64,000 bases of DNA from Burkholderiales bacterium PBB2 (GTDB lineage Bacteria; Pseudomonadota; Gammaproteobacteria; Burkholderiales; Burkholderiaceae_C): the NCBI GenBank assembly GCA_002255955.1, contig NKIM01000004.1, forward strand, positions 1 to 64,000, given 5' to 3'. Under the pieces are notes generated by a model, which did not search any database, was not told the origin of the DNA, and was given only the letters and a program-made list of their open reading frames with translations. Position numbers and translations under genes: made by a program. How positions within the stretch are numbered: position 1 is the stretch's first letter; each line of letters begins with the position of its first letter. Shown piece by piece: positions 1 through 9,005 of this stretch.

Positions 1-1
1 G

Positions 2-592
2 GCGGGGGCCGGGGCCGGGAGTGGGCCGGGCACCGGTCTCGGCGTGGCCGGTGTGCTGCCTTCGCGCCACGGCTGGATGGCCTTGCCGGGTGAGGGTGGT
101 CATATGACGCTGGCGCCGGCCGACAGCTTTGAGAGCGAACTGCTGGCCCGGGTGCGCACCGAGTTTGCGCATGTCTCTGCCGAGCGCCTGCTCTCGGGCA
201 TCGGTCTGCCGGTGCTGCATCAGGCGGTGCGGGCGGTCTTGGGCGCGCCGCTTGCCGAGGCGCTGAGCACCGAGCTGATCGTCGAGCGCGGCCTGACCGG
301 CGCGGATGCCTTTTGCGAGCGCAGCCTGGCCACCTTCTGTGCCTTGCTGGGCGGCTTCGCCGGCAATGTGGCACTGGCGCTGGGTGCGCGTGGTGGGGTC
401 TACATCGGCGGCGGCATCGTGCCGCGCCTGGGTGACTACTTCTTTGCCTCGCAGTTCCGTGAGCGCTTTGAAGCCAAGGGGCGCTTCCGTGCCTATCTGG
501 AGGAGATCCCGGTGGCCTTGATCACCGACACCCTGGCGGCGCTCAGTGGTGCAGCCCTGGCCTTGGAGCAGCAAGATGCGGTGTGTCTGTAG
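2..592 (+). CDS. glk: Glucokinase, C-terminal part (5' end outside window)
   Basis: Phosphorylates glucose to glucose-6-phosphate with ATP in the cytoplasm. The open frame runs in from the window edge. Its first readable residues include GPGTGLGVA, the conserved motif of bacterial Glk-family (ROK-independent) glucokinases, followed by LPGEGGH, FVS-like and GGIVPRLGDYF segments in the usual order. About 196 residues are visible of roughly 320-340 expected. As first gene of the alpha-glucan locus it would consume glucose released by the GH13 enzymes and MalQ. The stop is TAG at 590-592, only 5 bp before a TGTA-N7-TACA palindrome. Family assignment is firm; the upstream part cannot be judged. 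Confidence 0.93.
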   Translation, partial: AGAGAGSGPGTGLGVAGVLPSRHGWMALPGEGGHMTLAPADSFESELLARVRTEFAHVSAERLLSGIGLPVLHQAVRAVLGAPLAEALSTELIVERGLTGADAFCERSLATFCALLGGFAGNVALALGARGGVYIGGGIVPRLGDYFFASQFRERFEAKGRFRAYLEEIPVALITDTLAALSGAALALEQQDAVCL

Positions 593-597
593 TTTCG

Positions 598-612
598 TGT
601 AGTTGAATTACA
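598..612. promoter_or_regulatory. Putative operator copy 1, TGTAG-N5-TTACA
   Basis: Palindrome with TGTA and TACA arms separated by 7 bp, lying just past the glk stop and 294 bp ahead of the TonB receptor gene. The same 15-bp architecture occurs at 13990-14004 and 14100-14114, and with one mismatch at 30291-30305, all in control regions of the alpha-glucan locus. Operator function is inferred from this recurrence. Confidence 0.5.
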
Positions 613-621
613 AGCCGCATG

Positions 622-661
622 ACTTTCAGTCTGGGTGATGACCCTAATCTGGACTGAAAGT
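622..661. repeat. Inverted repeat with 10-bp arms downstream of glk
   Basis: ACTTTCAGTC (622-631) and GACTGAAAGT (652-661) are perfect inverted copies around a 20-nt loop. The loop itself contains GGGT/ACCC. No T-run follows, so this is not a typical intrinsic terminator. It may be a stem-loop ending the glk mRNA or a protein-binding site. Confidence 0.5.
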
Positions 662-749
662 GGTATTGAAAACACGGTAAATCAGCAGTTTTTCCAGAAA
701 ACAGCGTCTAAAAATGGTTGCTTGGACGCAAAACTAGGGTTTACGTTTG

Positions 750-778
750 TTGGTCTGAAAATCTAGTTTTGATACAAA
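750..778 (+). promoter_or_regulatory. Candidate sigma-70 promoter of the TonB receptor gene
   Basis: TTGGTC (750-755) and TACAAA (773-778) are spaced by 17 bp. The -10 box is overlapped by the palindrome CTAGTTT-N6-AAACTAG at 763-782. A further AAACTAG half-site lies at 731-737. The arrangement fits a repressible promoter; the predicted leader to the start codon at 906 is about 120 nt. Confidence 0.4.
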
Positions 779-782
779 CTAG
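763..782. promoter_or_regulatory. 20-bp palindrome CTAGTTT-N6-AAACTAG
   Basis: Perfect 7-bp arms, overlapping the predicted -10 box of the receptor gene. The same AAACTAG half-site is repeated at 731-737. I did not see the full palindrome in the other alpha-glucan control regions, so it may serve a receptor-specific regulator. Confidence 0.45.
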
Positions 783-905
783 CTCAGACATCAGGTTCAA
801 AGTCATGGCATCCGGCGCACCAGCGGCGGGGCAGGGCGGCGAAGGGTTCGTTGGTTCGGTCGTTGTTGAGTACGTAGCAAGCAGTCGAGATTCAGGAGAC
901 AAAAG

Positions 906-3698
906 ATGAGTACTTCCACAGAGAAGCGCAAGCAGGCCCTGGCAGTGCAGCGCGAAATTTTCAAAATCAACCCGGTGGCCGTGGGCTGCACCTTGTTGAT
1001 GTTGGCCACGGGTGCGTTTGCTCAGCAAACGCCGGCGCAGCTGGGCACCGTGCAGGTGACCGGTATCCGCAAGGGCATCGAGGACGCCATCTCGGTCAAG
1101 AAGAACAGCGATTCCATCGTGGAATCGATCTCTTCCGAAGACATCGGCAAGCTGCCGGACAACAGCATTGCGGAGTCGCTGGCTCGCCTGCCGGGCCTCT
1201 CGGCCCAGCGCGTGGCCGGCCGTGCTCAGGTGATCAGCGTTCGTGGCCTGTCGCCCGATTTCGCCACCAGCCTGCTCAACGGCCGTGAACTGGTCAGCAC
1301 CGGTGACAACCGCAGCGTCGAGTTCGATCAGTACCCCTCGGAGCTGCTCAGCGGCGTGACCGTGTACAAGACCCCGGACGCCGGCCTGATCGGCCAAGGT
1401 CTGTCGGGCACCCTGGACATGCAGACCGTGCGTCCGCTGAACTTCGGCAGCCGTGTCGTGGCCCTGAACGCCCGCGGCCAGCGCAATTCGCTCGGCGCCG
1501 CCGGCAATGCCAAGGCCACCGGCAATCGCTTCAGCGCCAGCTACATCGACCAGTACGCCGATCGCACGGTCGGCCTGGTGCTGGGCTATTCGCACCAGGA
1601 AACGCCGATCCAGGAAAACCAGGTCGGCCTGTACGAGCCCTGGGAAGCCGTGGGCAATGGCTGGCGTCCGGGCGTGGCGGCAGGCACCTTCTATTCGAAC
1701 GGGATCAAGGCCTTGCGCCGCACCGGCTTCACCAAGCGTGATGCCTTGATGGCGACCCTGGAAGTTCGCGCCTCCAAGGAATGGACCAGCGTGCTGGATG
1801 TGTTCCACACCACGGCCAAGCAGGAAGACACGGCCAACCAGTTCGAAGTGAACCTGGGTGACTACAACGGCACCAACGGCGCTTACCGCATCGACATCAG
1901 CAACGCACAGGTCAACGGCAACGGCACCTTCATCGGTGGCTCGGCGGCCAATCTGTTCCCGCTGGTGCGTGGCATGTACAACAAGCGCGAGGACAAGATC
2001 GACGCTGCCGGCTGGAACAACAAGTTCAGCTTCGGCGACGTGAAGGTCACCGCCGACGTCAGCTACTCCAAGGCCAAGCGCGACGAGCTGAACCTGGAGA
2101 ACAACACCCAGCTGGCACCGGTGGGCGCCACCTCGGGCTGGCTGGACACCCTGAAGCTGAACTACGCGACCGGCGGCTTCTCTACCTTGGCGCCCACGCT
2201 GAGCTATGCCGATCCGACCAAGCTGCTGCTGCGCGGCACGATTTACGGCTCGGGCTACGGCAAGGTGCCCAGCGTGGAAGACGAGCTCAAGAGCTTCAAG
2301 CTGGCCGCCAATATGCCGGCGCCGTCCCTGCTGAGTGGAATTTTCTCGGATGTCGAAGTCGGCCTGAACTATGCCGATCGCTCCAAGAAGAAGCGCCAGC
2401 CTGAAGGCAATATCAATCTGGGCAAGCAGGGCGAGACCGCCATCGGCTCTGAATTCCAGTACGGTCTGGTGGACCTGGGCTTTGCCGGCATCGGCAACAT
2501 CCCGGCCTGGAACGTGCCCGGCGCCGTGGCCAAGTACATGACCTTCGAGCCCAGCTCGACGGCCGCCAACTACCTGATCGCCAAGTCCTGGGATGTCAAT
2601 GAGAAGATCACCACCGGCTTCCTGAAGGGCTTCATCGACTCCAAATGGGGTGGTGTGGATGTGCGCGGCAATGTCGGCCTGCAGCTGCAGCGCGTGGACC
2701 AGTCCTCGGACGCCATCCGCCTGACCGGCGGCGAGAACCCCAAGCCGGTTCACGACGGCAAGACCTACACCGACGCCCTGCCCAGCATGAACCTGGCCTT
2801 CGGCCTGACGAATGACCAGACCGTGCGTGTCGGCCTGGCCAAGCAAGTGGCCCGCCCGCGTGTGGATCAGCTGCGCTCGGCCATCGAGTTCGGCGTCGGT
2901 GACACCGTCAACTCGCAAGGCTTCCGCGAGCCGGGCGCCAGCGGCGGCAATGCCAAGGTCGACCCCTGGCGCGCCGTGGCCTTTGACCTGTCCTACGAGA
3001 AGTATTTCGGCAACAAGGCTTACGTCGCTGCCGCCTACTTCTACAAGGACCTGAAGAGCTACATCTACACCCAGAAGATCTCGAACTACGACTTCTCGGC
3101 CTACCTGCCCGATGTCAAGCCGGTGCTGGGTCCCGATGGCAAGCCTCTGCCGATTCAGCCCACGGGCACCTACACCGCGCCGGAAAACGGCAAGGGCGGC
3201 CGTCTCTCGGGTGTGGAGCTCTCGGCTTCGCTGCCCCTGTCCCTGCTGACGCCGGCTTTGAGCGGCTTCGGCATCCAGGCCAGCGCCAGCTTCACCAGCA
3301 GCGGCATCAAGATCCGTGATCCGGAAAGCGCTTCCAGCGTGGGCGGCGGCGACATCACCCTGCCGGGTCTGTCCAAGCGCGTCACCAACCTGACGGCCTA
3401 CTACGAGAACAGCGGCTTCGAGTTCCGCATCAGCAACCGCCGCCGCTCCGACTTCATCGGTGAAATCGGCAACTTCAATGGCGCTCGCACCCTGCGTTAT
3501 GTGGTGGGTGAGAACATCACCGACGCGCAGATCGGCTACAGCTTCAACGATGGCGCCTTCAAGGGTCTGGGCTTGACCCTGCAGGTGAACAACCTCGGTG
3601 ACGCGGCGTACCAGACCTATGCTGGCACCAAGGATCGCCCGCTTGAGTACATCAAGTGGGGCCGCAGCTGGTTGGTGGGCGCGAGCTACAAGTTCTGA
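906..3698 (+). CDS. TonB-dependent outer-membrane receptor, probably for maltodextrins
   Basis: Outer-membrane beta-barrel that would import a ligand into the periplasm using TonB energy. The 930-aa protein starts at an ATG preceded by AGGAGA. It has an N-terminal basic stretch, a hydrophobic segment and a likely cleavage after AFA near residue 39. A plug domain (about 45-165) follows with GTVQVTGIRKGIE, SLARLPGLS and VISVRGLSPD, the style of the Xanthomonas/Caulobacter-type large receptors. The barrel ends with an aromatic C-terminal residue (ASYKF). Position between glk and the mal/glg genes suggests a MalA-like maltodextrin receptor; the substrate is inferred from context only. A strong terminator follows. 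Confidence 0.9.
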   Translation: MSTSTEKRKQALAVQREIFKINPVAVGCTLLMLATGAFAQQTPAQLGTVQVTGIRKGIEDAISVKKNSDSIVESISSEDIGKLPDNSIAESLARLPGLSAQRVAGRAQVISVRGLSPDFATSLLNGRELVSTGDNRSVEFDQYPSELLSGVTVYKTPDAGLIGQGLSGTLDMQTVRPLNFGSRVVALNARGQRNSLGAAGNAKATGNRFSASYIDQYADRTVGLVLGYSHQETPIQENQVGLYEPWEAVGNGWRPGVAAGTFYSNGIKALRRTGFTKRDALMATLEVRASKEWTSVLDVFHTTAKQEDTANQFEVNLGDYNGTNGAYRIDISNAQVNGNGTFIGGSAANLFPLVRGMYNKREDKIDAAGWNNKFSFGDVKVTADVSYSKAKRDELNLENNTQLAPVGATSGWLDTLKLNYATGGFSTLAPTLSYADPTKLLLRGTIYGSGYGKVPSVEDELKSFKLAANMPAPSLLSGIFSDVEVGLNYADRSKKKRQPEGNINLGKQGETAIGSEFQYGLVDLGFAGIGNIPAWNVPGAVAKYMTFEPSSTAANYLIAKSWDVNEKITTGFLKGFIDSKWGGVDVRGNVGLQLQRVDQSSDAIRLTGGENPKPVHDGKTYTDALPSMNLAFGLTNDQTVRVGLAKQVARPRVDQLRSAIEFGVGDTVNSQGFREPGASGGNAKVDPWRAVAFDLSYEKYFGNKAYVAAAYFYKDLKSYIYTQKISNYDFSAYLPDVKPVLGPDGKPLPIQPTGTYTAPENGKGGRLSGVELSASLPLSLLTPALSGFGIQASASFTSSGIKIRDPESASSVGGGDITLPGLSKRVTNLTAYYENSGFEFRISNRRRSDFIGEIGNFNGARTLRYVVGENITDAQIGYSFNDGAFKGLGLTLQVNNLGDAAYQTYAGTKDRPLEYIKWGRSWLVGASYKF

Positions 3699-3714
3699 AC
3701 CCTGCCTTGACCGC

Positions 3715-3749
3715 AACCCCTGCCGGCCGCCCAGCCCGCAGGGGTTTTT
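3715..3749 (+). terminator. Intrinsic terminator after the TonB receptor gene
   Basis: AACCCCTGC (3715-3723) pairs with GCAGGGGTT (3738-3746) around a 14-nt loop, followed by T residues. It sits 17 bp past the receptor stop and isolates the gene from the S9 peptidase gene. Confidence 0.8.
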
Positions 3750-3798
3750 ACTTTTGGGTAGGCCCAAGCCTCGGGCCCACAGGACCAGGAAACGCTGA

Positions 3799-5907
3799 AT
3801 GAACGACGACCACTCCACCGCGTCCGCTGCTCCCGCCTGGCGCCGGCGCCATCTGCTCCAGGCGGCTGGCGCCGCTGCAGCCGCGTCGGCGGCTTCGGTC
3901 TGGCTCGGGTCGAGTGCTTGGGCGGCTGAGCTGCCGGACGCCGGCCGCTTCATCCGGCCGGCGCAGATGACCGGCGCCGCGCTCTCGCCCGATGGCCAGC
4001 GCCTGGCCCTGCGCACGACCGGCCCCCATGGCCGCTGGATGCTCAGCGTCCTCCTGCTGGACACGCTGGCGCCCACCGTGGTCTACAGCAGCGAAGGCGC
4101 TGATGTGGGCCGCTTTGTCTGGGTCAACAACGAGCGCCTGGTCTTTGAGCTGCAAGATCGCGAAACGCCCGAGGGCCAGCAGGACGCAGCGCCCGGTCTG
4201 TTTGCCGTCGATCAGGATGGCAGCCGCTTTCGGCAGCTGGTCGAGCGCCAGCGGGTGCTGGTTCGCAGCGGCAACGAGGTCCGGAGCCTGGAGCCCTGGA
4301 ACACCTTTCTGCTTCATGGTGATACCCAACGCCGTGGCGATGAGGTGCTGGTGGTGCGGCCGGAGGCTTACACCGACAAAGAGCTGGGGCATTTCAAGCT
4401 CCTGCGCCTGAACACGGTGACGGGTCGCAGCCGCGAGATCGACAGCCTGCCGCAGGCGCAGAGCTGGTGGTTCGATGCCGCCGGCCATCTGCGCCTGCAG
4501 CGCACGCTGGAGACCGCGGCTGCCACCTCTGGCGAGCGCGCAGCGGCCCCGCGCGGCCGCTACCTTTGGCGTGATTTGGGCAGCGCCTCCGACAAGGAGG
4601 CCTGGCGCCCGATCGCCGAGTTCAACCCCATCACCGGGGAGGGCGACTTCCTTGTCCGCCACCTCAGCGCCGACGGCAAGCTCTATGTCAGCGCCCGCCG
4701 CCAGGGCGCCGACAAGCTGGCCTGCTGGCTTCTCGATCCAGCCAACGGCCAATGGTCAGAGGCGCCCCTGGCCCAGCATGCGCAGTTCGACATCGATGCC
4801 GAGGTGATCACGCGACAGGACCGGGTGCTGGGCCTGCGCTTCAGCATCGACGCCGAGGTCACGCAGTGGCTGGATGCGGACATGCAAGCCCTGCAGGCCC
4901 AGGTCGACAAGGTGCTGCCGCGCACCACCAATCGCTTGTCGGTGCCCTGGAGCGGCGATGCGCCCTGGGTGCTGATCGAGGCTTCGGCCGACATTCAGCC
5001 CACGCTCTATTTCCTCTACAACCGCCAGACCCGCAAGTACATCCGCCTGGGCAGCGAGCGGCCCGATATCGAGGCCAAGCAGATGGCCGCCATGGACCTG
5101 CACCGCCTCAAAGCGCGTGACGGCCTGGAGCTGCCCGCCTGGCTGACCCTGCCCAAAGGCAAGAGCCTGGCCGACAAGCCGCGCCTGCCCTTGGTGGTGC
5201 TGATCCACGGTGGCCCCTGGGTGCGCGGCCCGGCCTGGGCCTGGGACCCCTATGTGCAGTTCCTGGCGGCGCGTGGTTATGCCGTGCTGCAGCCGCAGTT
5301 CCGCGGCACCTTGGGGCTGGGTCAGAAGCACGAGCGCGCCAGCTGGAAACAATGGGGCCAGGCCATGCAGGACGACATCAGCGATGCCACCCGCTGGGCG
5401 ATTGAGCAAGGCGTGGCCGACCCTGCCCGCATCGCCCTGATGGGCGCCAGCTACGGCGGCTACTCGGCCTTGATGGGCCTGGTGCGCGAGCCGGCCTTGT
5501 ACCGCTGCGCCGTGGCCTGGGTGGGTGTGACCGATCTGAATCTGCTTTACAGCGTCAGCTGGAGCGACACCTCGGATGCGATCAAACAGCATGGCATGCC
5601 CTTGCTGCTGGGCGACCCGGTCAAGGATGCGGCCATGCTGCGCGCCCAGTCGCCACTCACCCACGCGGCCGCCATCCGCCATCCGCTGCTGCTGGCCTAC
5701 GGTGAGAAAGACCGGCGCGTGCCGCTGATCCACGGTGAGGCCTTCCGCAAGGCCTTGCAGGCCGCGCCCGGCCGCGCGCCCGACAGCCTGGAGTGGCAGG
5801 TCTATGCCGACGAAGGCCATGGCTGGCGTGCGCCCGCCAACGACATCGATTTCTGGAATCGTGCGGCGCGCTTTCTGGATCGCCACCTGGCGGAGGTTCG
5901 CAGCTGA
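3799..5907 (+). CDS. S9 family prolyl-oligopeptidase-type serine peptidase, Tat-exported
   Basis: Predicted serine peptidase of the prolyl oligopeptidase / dipeptidyl aminopeptidase family, 702 aa. The N-terminus carries a twin-arginine-like signal (WRRRHLLQ, then an Ala-rich hydrophobic stretch, cleavage near SAWA), so it is probably periplasmic or membrane-linked. The N-terminal half would be the beta-propeller and the C-terminal third the alpha/beta-hydrolase domain. The likely triad is Ser551 in GASYGGYS, Asp638 in GEKDRRVP and His674 in DEGHGW. The start has AGGA 8 nt upstream. Such peptidases often accompany large TonB receptor genes; a role in alpha-glucan use is not obvious. Confidence 0.9.
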   Translation: MNDDHSTASAAPAWRRRHLLQAAGAAAAASAASVWLGSSAWAAELPDAGRFIRPAQMTGAALSPDGQRLALRTTGPHGRWMLSVLLLDTLAPTVVYSSEGADVGRFVWVNNERLVFELQDRETPEGQQDAAPGLFAVDQDGSRFRQLVERQRVLVRSGNEVRSLEPWNTFLLHGDTQRRGDEVLVVRPEAYTDKELGHFKLLRLNTVTGRSREIDSLPQAQSWWFDAAGHLRLQRTLETAAATSGERAAAPRGRYLWRDLGSASDKEAWRPIAEFNPITGEGDFLVRHLSADGKLYVSARRQGADKLACWLLDPANGQWSEAPLAQHAQFDIDAEVITRQDRVLGLRFSIDAEVTQWLDADMQALQAQVDKVLPRTTNRLSVPWSGDAPWVLIEASADIQPTLYFLYNRQTRKYIRLGSERPDIEAKQMAAMDLHRLKARDGLELPAWLTLPKGKSLADKPRLPLVVLIHGGPWVRGPAWAWDPYVQFLAARGYAVLQPQFRGTLGLGQKHERASWKQWGQAMQDDISDATRWAIEQGVADPARIALMGASYGGYSALMGLVREPALYRCAVAWVGVTDLNLLYSVSWSDTSDAIKQHGMPLLLGDPVKDAAMLRAQSPLTHAAAIRHPLLLAYGEKDRRVPLIHGEAFRKALQAAPGRAPDSLEWQVYADEGHGWRAPANDIDFWNRAARFLDRHLAEVRS

Positions 5908-5950
5908 GCCTTCCGCCAAAAGCTTCTTCAGAACGCTCTACAGTCCGGCC

Positions 5951-6544
5951 ATGAACATCGACTCCTCCGCCCTGGCGGCCCTGGCCAGCCGCTACTCCCA
6001 AGGGCCCAAATACATGGTCGCGCCGGCGCCGAGCCGGGCGCAGTGGCAGCAGGCGGCCGATCTGGCCTTGCGGGCGCCCGACCACGGTGGCTTGCGGCCG
6101 TTTCGCTTCGTGCTGGTGTCCGAGGATCAACGTGCGTCGCTGGCCGAGCTCTTCGTCAACGCGGCGCGGCGCTGGGGCCAAAGCGAGGCCGAGGAGCTGC
6201 AGCGCGCCCATGACCGCGCCTGGAACGGGCCCGGCCTGGCCGCCTTGATCGTGCGCCTGCGCGAAGGTGAGCCCGAGGTGCCTGCCCATGAGCAGCTGAT
6301 CTGCGCCGGTGCGGGCCTGATGAACTTCCTCAATGCCCTGCATTTGATGGGTTATGCCGCCAAGACCTTGAGCGGCGCAGCCCTGCGCGACCCGGCGCTG
6401 CAAGCGGCCTTCTGCCAGCCCGGCGAGCAGCTGCTGGCCTGGGTGCTGGCGGGCACACCGAGCAAGCCCGCGGCGGCGCGCCAGGCGGCTGCCGATGCGC
6501 CGGCCGTGCTCAGTGACTGGGTGCCGCCTAACCTGGCTCGCTGA
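5951..6544 (+). CDS. Nitroreductase family protein
   Basis: FMN-dependent NAD(P)H oxidoreductase fold, 197 aa, resembling the YdjA-type short nitroreductases. The N-terminal segment ALRAPDHGGLRPFRFVLV and the C-terminal LLAWVLAGTP are typical. The ATG at 5951 was chosen because the sequence upstream in frame does not match the family. Its stop lies inside the 3' end of the opposing amylase gene: the two coding regions converge and overlap by 17 bp (6528-6544). The physiological substrate is unknown, and no link to the neighbouring glucan genes is evident. Confidence 0.85.
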   Translation: MNIDSSALAALASRYSQGPKYMVAPAPSRAQWQQAADLALRAPDHGGLRPFRFVLVSEDQRASLAELFVNAARRWGQSEAEELQRAHDRAWNGPGLAALIVRLREGEPEVPAHEQLICAGAGLMNFLNALHLMGYAAKTLSGAALRDPALQAAFCQPGEQLLAWVLAGTPSKPAAARQAAADAPAVLSDWVPPNLAR

Positions 6545-9005
6545 TCAAGACACGGCCCGAGCGCGCGGGCAGGATCAGCTCCAGCACCGAGCCTTTCAGG
6601 CGATAGGCGGGCTGGCTGCCTTTGGCGGCTTGCAGCGGCGCCAGCGCCTCGCGCAGCGCAGCCTGGCCAGACGGTGCTCGCTGCAGCTGCGCGACCAGGG
6701 CGCTGGGCAAAGTCACCCGCACGCGGCGGCTCTGCGCGGCGTTGTTCATGGCCGTGAGGGCCCAGGCTTCGCCGTCCTGGCGCGCCAGCACGATGACATT
6801 CGCATCCAGGTGCAGCGGCGCACTGAGGCTGCCGTGGCGCAGCACGGGCTCGGCATGGCGCAGGGTGGTCAGGCGCTTGAAGTCGGCCAGCAGGGCCAGG
6901 TCCGGCCGGCCGCCTTCGTCGGCCCAGGGGTAGGGCGCGCGGTTGTAGGGGTCCTCACCGCCGCCCAGGCCGACTTCGTCACCGTAGTAAATCGTCGGCG
7001 CGCCGGGGAAGACCATCTGGAAGAACACCGCCAGGCGCAGGCGTTGCTTGGCCAGGCTCAGGGCCTGGGCGCTGCGCTGCTGGGCGCTGGCGCCGGGCTC
7101 ATCCGAGTAGCCGAAGTGGTGCAGGGCGCGGGCCTGGTCGTGGCTGGAGAGCAGGTTCATCAGCGCGTAGAAGGCCTGCGGCGGGTAGGCCTCGCGCATC
7201 AGTTCGATCTGGGCGTAGAGCTTTTTCGCATCACCGCCGGCCGCGTACTCGAGCACGGCATTGCGGAAGATGTAGTTCATCGTCGAGTCGAACATATCGC
7301 CGAGGAAATACTTGCTGGCATCGAACCAGGTCTCGGCCACGGTCAGCGCATCGGGCCGCGTCGCCTTCACCACCTGGCGCCATTCGCGCCAGAAGTCGTC
7401 GGGCACCCAGGGCGCCACATCCATGCGCCAGCCGGCGGCGCCGAAGTCCAGCCATTGCCGGGTCACCGAGTCGGGTGCACGGTAGGCAAACTCGCGGAAA
7501 GCGGGCGAGTTCTTGTCCAGCTCGGGCAGGTCTTTCACGCCTGTCCAGCCCTGGTACTGATCCTCGGGCTTGGCCTGGCTGGGGTCGAGCTTGAACCAGC
7601 TGGCGTAGATCGAGTCGGAGTTGAGCCGGCCGCCGTCGAAAGCGCCGCCGGGCTTGAAGTTGTTGAAGCGGTTGAAGTAGGGCGAGTCGCTGCCGACGTG
7701 GTTGAGCGAGGTGTCCGGGATGACGCGGATGCCGCGCTTGGCGGCCTCCAACGTCAGGCGCTTGAAGTCCTCGTTGCTGCCGAAGGCCGGGTCGATCTGC
7801 TTGTAGTCGCCGGTGTCGTACTTGTGGTTGCTGGCCGCGCGGAAGACTGGCGTCATGTAGATCGTGTTGGCGCCGAGCTCGCGGATGTAGTCGAGCTTTT
7901 CGATGATGCCGGCCAGGTCGCCGCCGAAAAAATCGTTGTTGTAGACGCTGTCCGAACCGTCGCCGCTGCCGGGCTTGTAGGGTTTGCTCAACCAGCGGCT
8001 GTGGCGCTCCACGCCTTGGTCTTGGTAGTGCTCGCGGCCCGGCTGCGGGTCGTTGCTGCGGTCGCCGTTGCGGAAGCGCTCGGGGAAGATGGAGTAGTAG
8101 ACGATGTCGCGCGCCCAGTCGGGCACTTTGAAGTCAGTGGCGTAGACGGTCTGGCGGTAGCGGCGGATCTGACGCAGGTTCTCGGGCAAGGGGTCCACGC
8201 TGCCAGCGCCCATGCTGCCTTTCTCGCGGGTCCAGAACACCGGGTCGCGGTTGTTGTGGAAGACATAGCTCTTGCCCGCAATTTCCACCTCGAAGTGGTA
8301 GCCGTAGATGGCGGGCTCCGCGAGCACCACCGTGCTGCTCCAGCGCTCGCGGCTCGCTTCTGTTTTGCTTTCCTTTTGCAGAGGCAGGCGCTGCACCTCG
8401 CTGTACTCGAGCAGCTCCTGATTGCCCTCCAGCCGCCGCTTGGCGACCACGAGGCTGGCGCGCTGCACACCGGGCAGGGCGCTCAGGCTGAGGCGCAGCG
8501 GCGTGCCGGGCGTGACGGCGCCAAACGGTGCTTTGTGCTGCAGATCGCGCGAATCAAAGCGCAGACTCAGGGCCACTGGGTCTGTGACGCTGGGCGCGCT
8601 GCTGAGCTGGGGCGGCTTGCCGGCAAAGGGCTGGATGGCCAAGCTTGCGCTTTTGTCCGTCAAGCGCAGCACCAGCTTGTGCATGCCGCCCTTGAAGCGC
8701 TCGTTCAGCGACGGGCCTTTGAGTTGCAGCTGACGGGCCTGGCCGCCGAAGTCGGCATCGGGCGACCAGTCTTCGTCGGCGATCTTGAAACTCTGCTCGC
8801 CTTGCAGCTTCAGGTAGAGCTCATAACGGTCACAGACATAGACAAAGCGATGGGCGTCGCTGGCGCTCCAGTTGTTGAAGCTGCCGCGCAGGAAGAGCTC
8901 GCGTGTGCCCAAGGGGCTGGGCGTGCAGTTGGAGCTGGCTTGGGCCGGGCTGTGGGTCTGAGGCAGGGCGAGCAGAGCAGCCAGCAGCATCAGCGCGCCA
9001 CGCAT
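6528..9005 (-). CDS. Exported GH13 alpha-amylase-family glycosidase, last gene of the mal operon
   Basis: Predicted alpha-glucan hydrolase of 825 aa. A signal peptide (hydrophobic MLLAALLALP, cleavage around QAS) points to the periplasm or outside. Residues about 30-110 look like a carbohydrate-binding or E-set domain (LFLRGSFNNW). A second beta-rich segment precedes the GH13 barrel at about 290-750. GH13 regions are visible: DTSLNHVG, GWRMDVAP (Asp529), VAETWF (Glu558), LLSSHDQ (Asp623). The start is ATG at 9005 in a TGATG junction with malG; a GTG one codon upstream (9008) is the alternative. Final gene of malKEFG-amy, so co-regulated with maltodextrin uptake. Whether it is an amylase, pullulanase or cyclomaltodextrinase cannot be told from motifs. 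Confidence 0.9.
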   Translation of the reverse strand: MRGALMLLAALLALPQTHSPAQASSNCTPSPLGTRELFLRGSFNNWSASDAHRFVYVCDRYELYLKLQGEQSFKIADEDWSPDADFGGQARQLQLKGPSLNERFKGGMHKLVLRLTDKSASLAIQPFAGKPPQLSSAPSVTDPVALSLRFDSRDLQHKAPFGAVTPGTPLRLSLSALPGVQRASLVVAKRRLEGNQELLEYSEVQRLPLQKESKTEASRERWSSTVVLAEPAIYGYHFEVEIAGKSYVFHNNRDPVFWTREKGSMGAGSVDPLPENLRQIRRYRQTVYATDFKVPDWARDIVYYSIFPERFRNGDRSNDPQPGREHYQDQGVERHSRWLSKPYKPGSGDGSDSVYNNDFFGGDLAGIIEKLDYIRELGANTIYMTPVFRAASNHKYDTGDYKQIDPAFGSNEDFKRLTLEAAKRGIRVIPDTSLNHVGSDSPYFNRFNNFKPGGAFDGGRLNSDSIYASWFKLDPSQAKPEDQYQGWTGVKDLPELDKNSPAFREFAYRAPDSVTRQWLDFGAAGWRMDVAPWVPDDFWREWRQVVKATRPDALTVAETWFDASKYFLGDMFDSTMNYIFRNAVLEYAAGGDAKKLYAQIELMREAYPPQAFYALMNLLSSHDQARALHHFGYSDEPGASAQQRSAQALSLAKQRLRLAVFFQMVFPGAPTIYYGDEVGLGGGEDPYNRAPYPWADEGGRPDLALLADFKRLTTLRHAEPVLRHGSLSAPLHLDANVIVLARQDGEAWALTAMNNAAQSRRVRVTLPSALVAQLQRAPSGQAALREALAPLQAAKGSQPAYRLKGSVLELILPARSGRVLISEPG

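Noticed and set aside
622-661. Stem-loop after glk called as terminator
   Set aside because: The arms are perfect but there is no T-run, so it is listed as an inverted repeat of unknown role.
741-4076. A long minus-strand open frame opposite the receptor gene and its flanks
   Set aside because: It mirrors GC-rich codon structure of the genuine plus-strand genes, has no recognisable domain and no ribosome site; the plus-strand product is a clear receptor.
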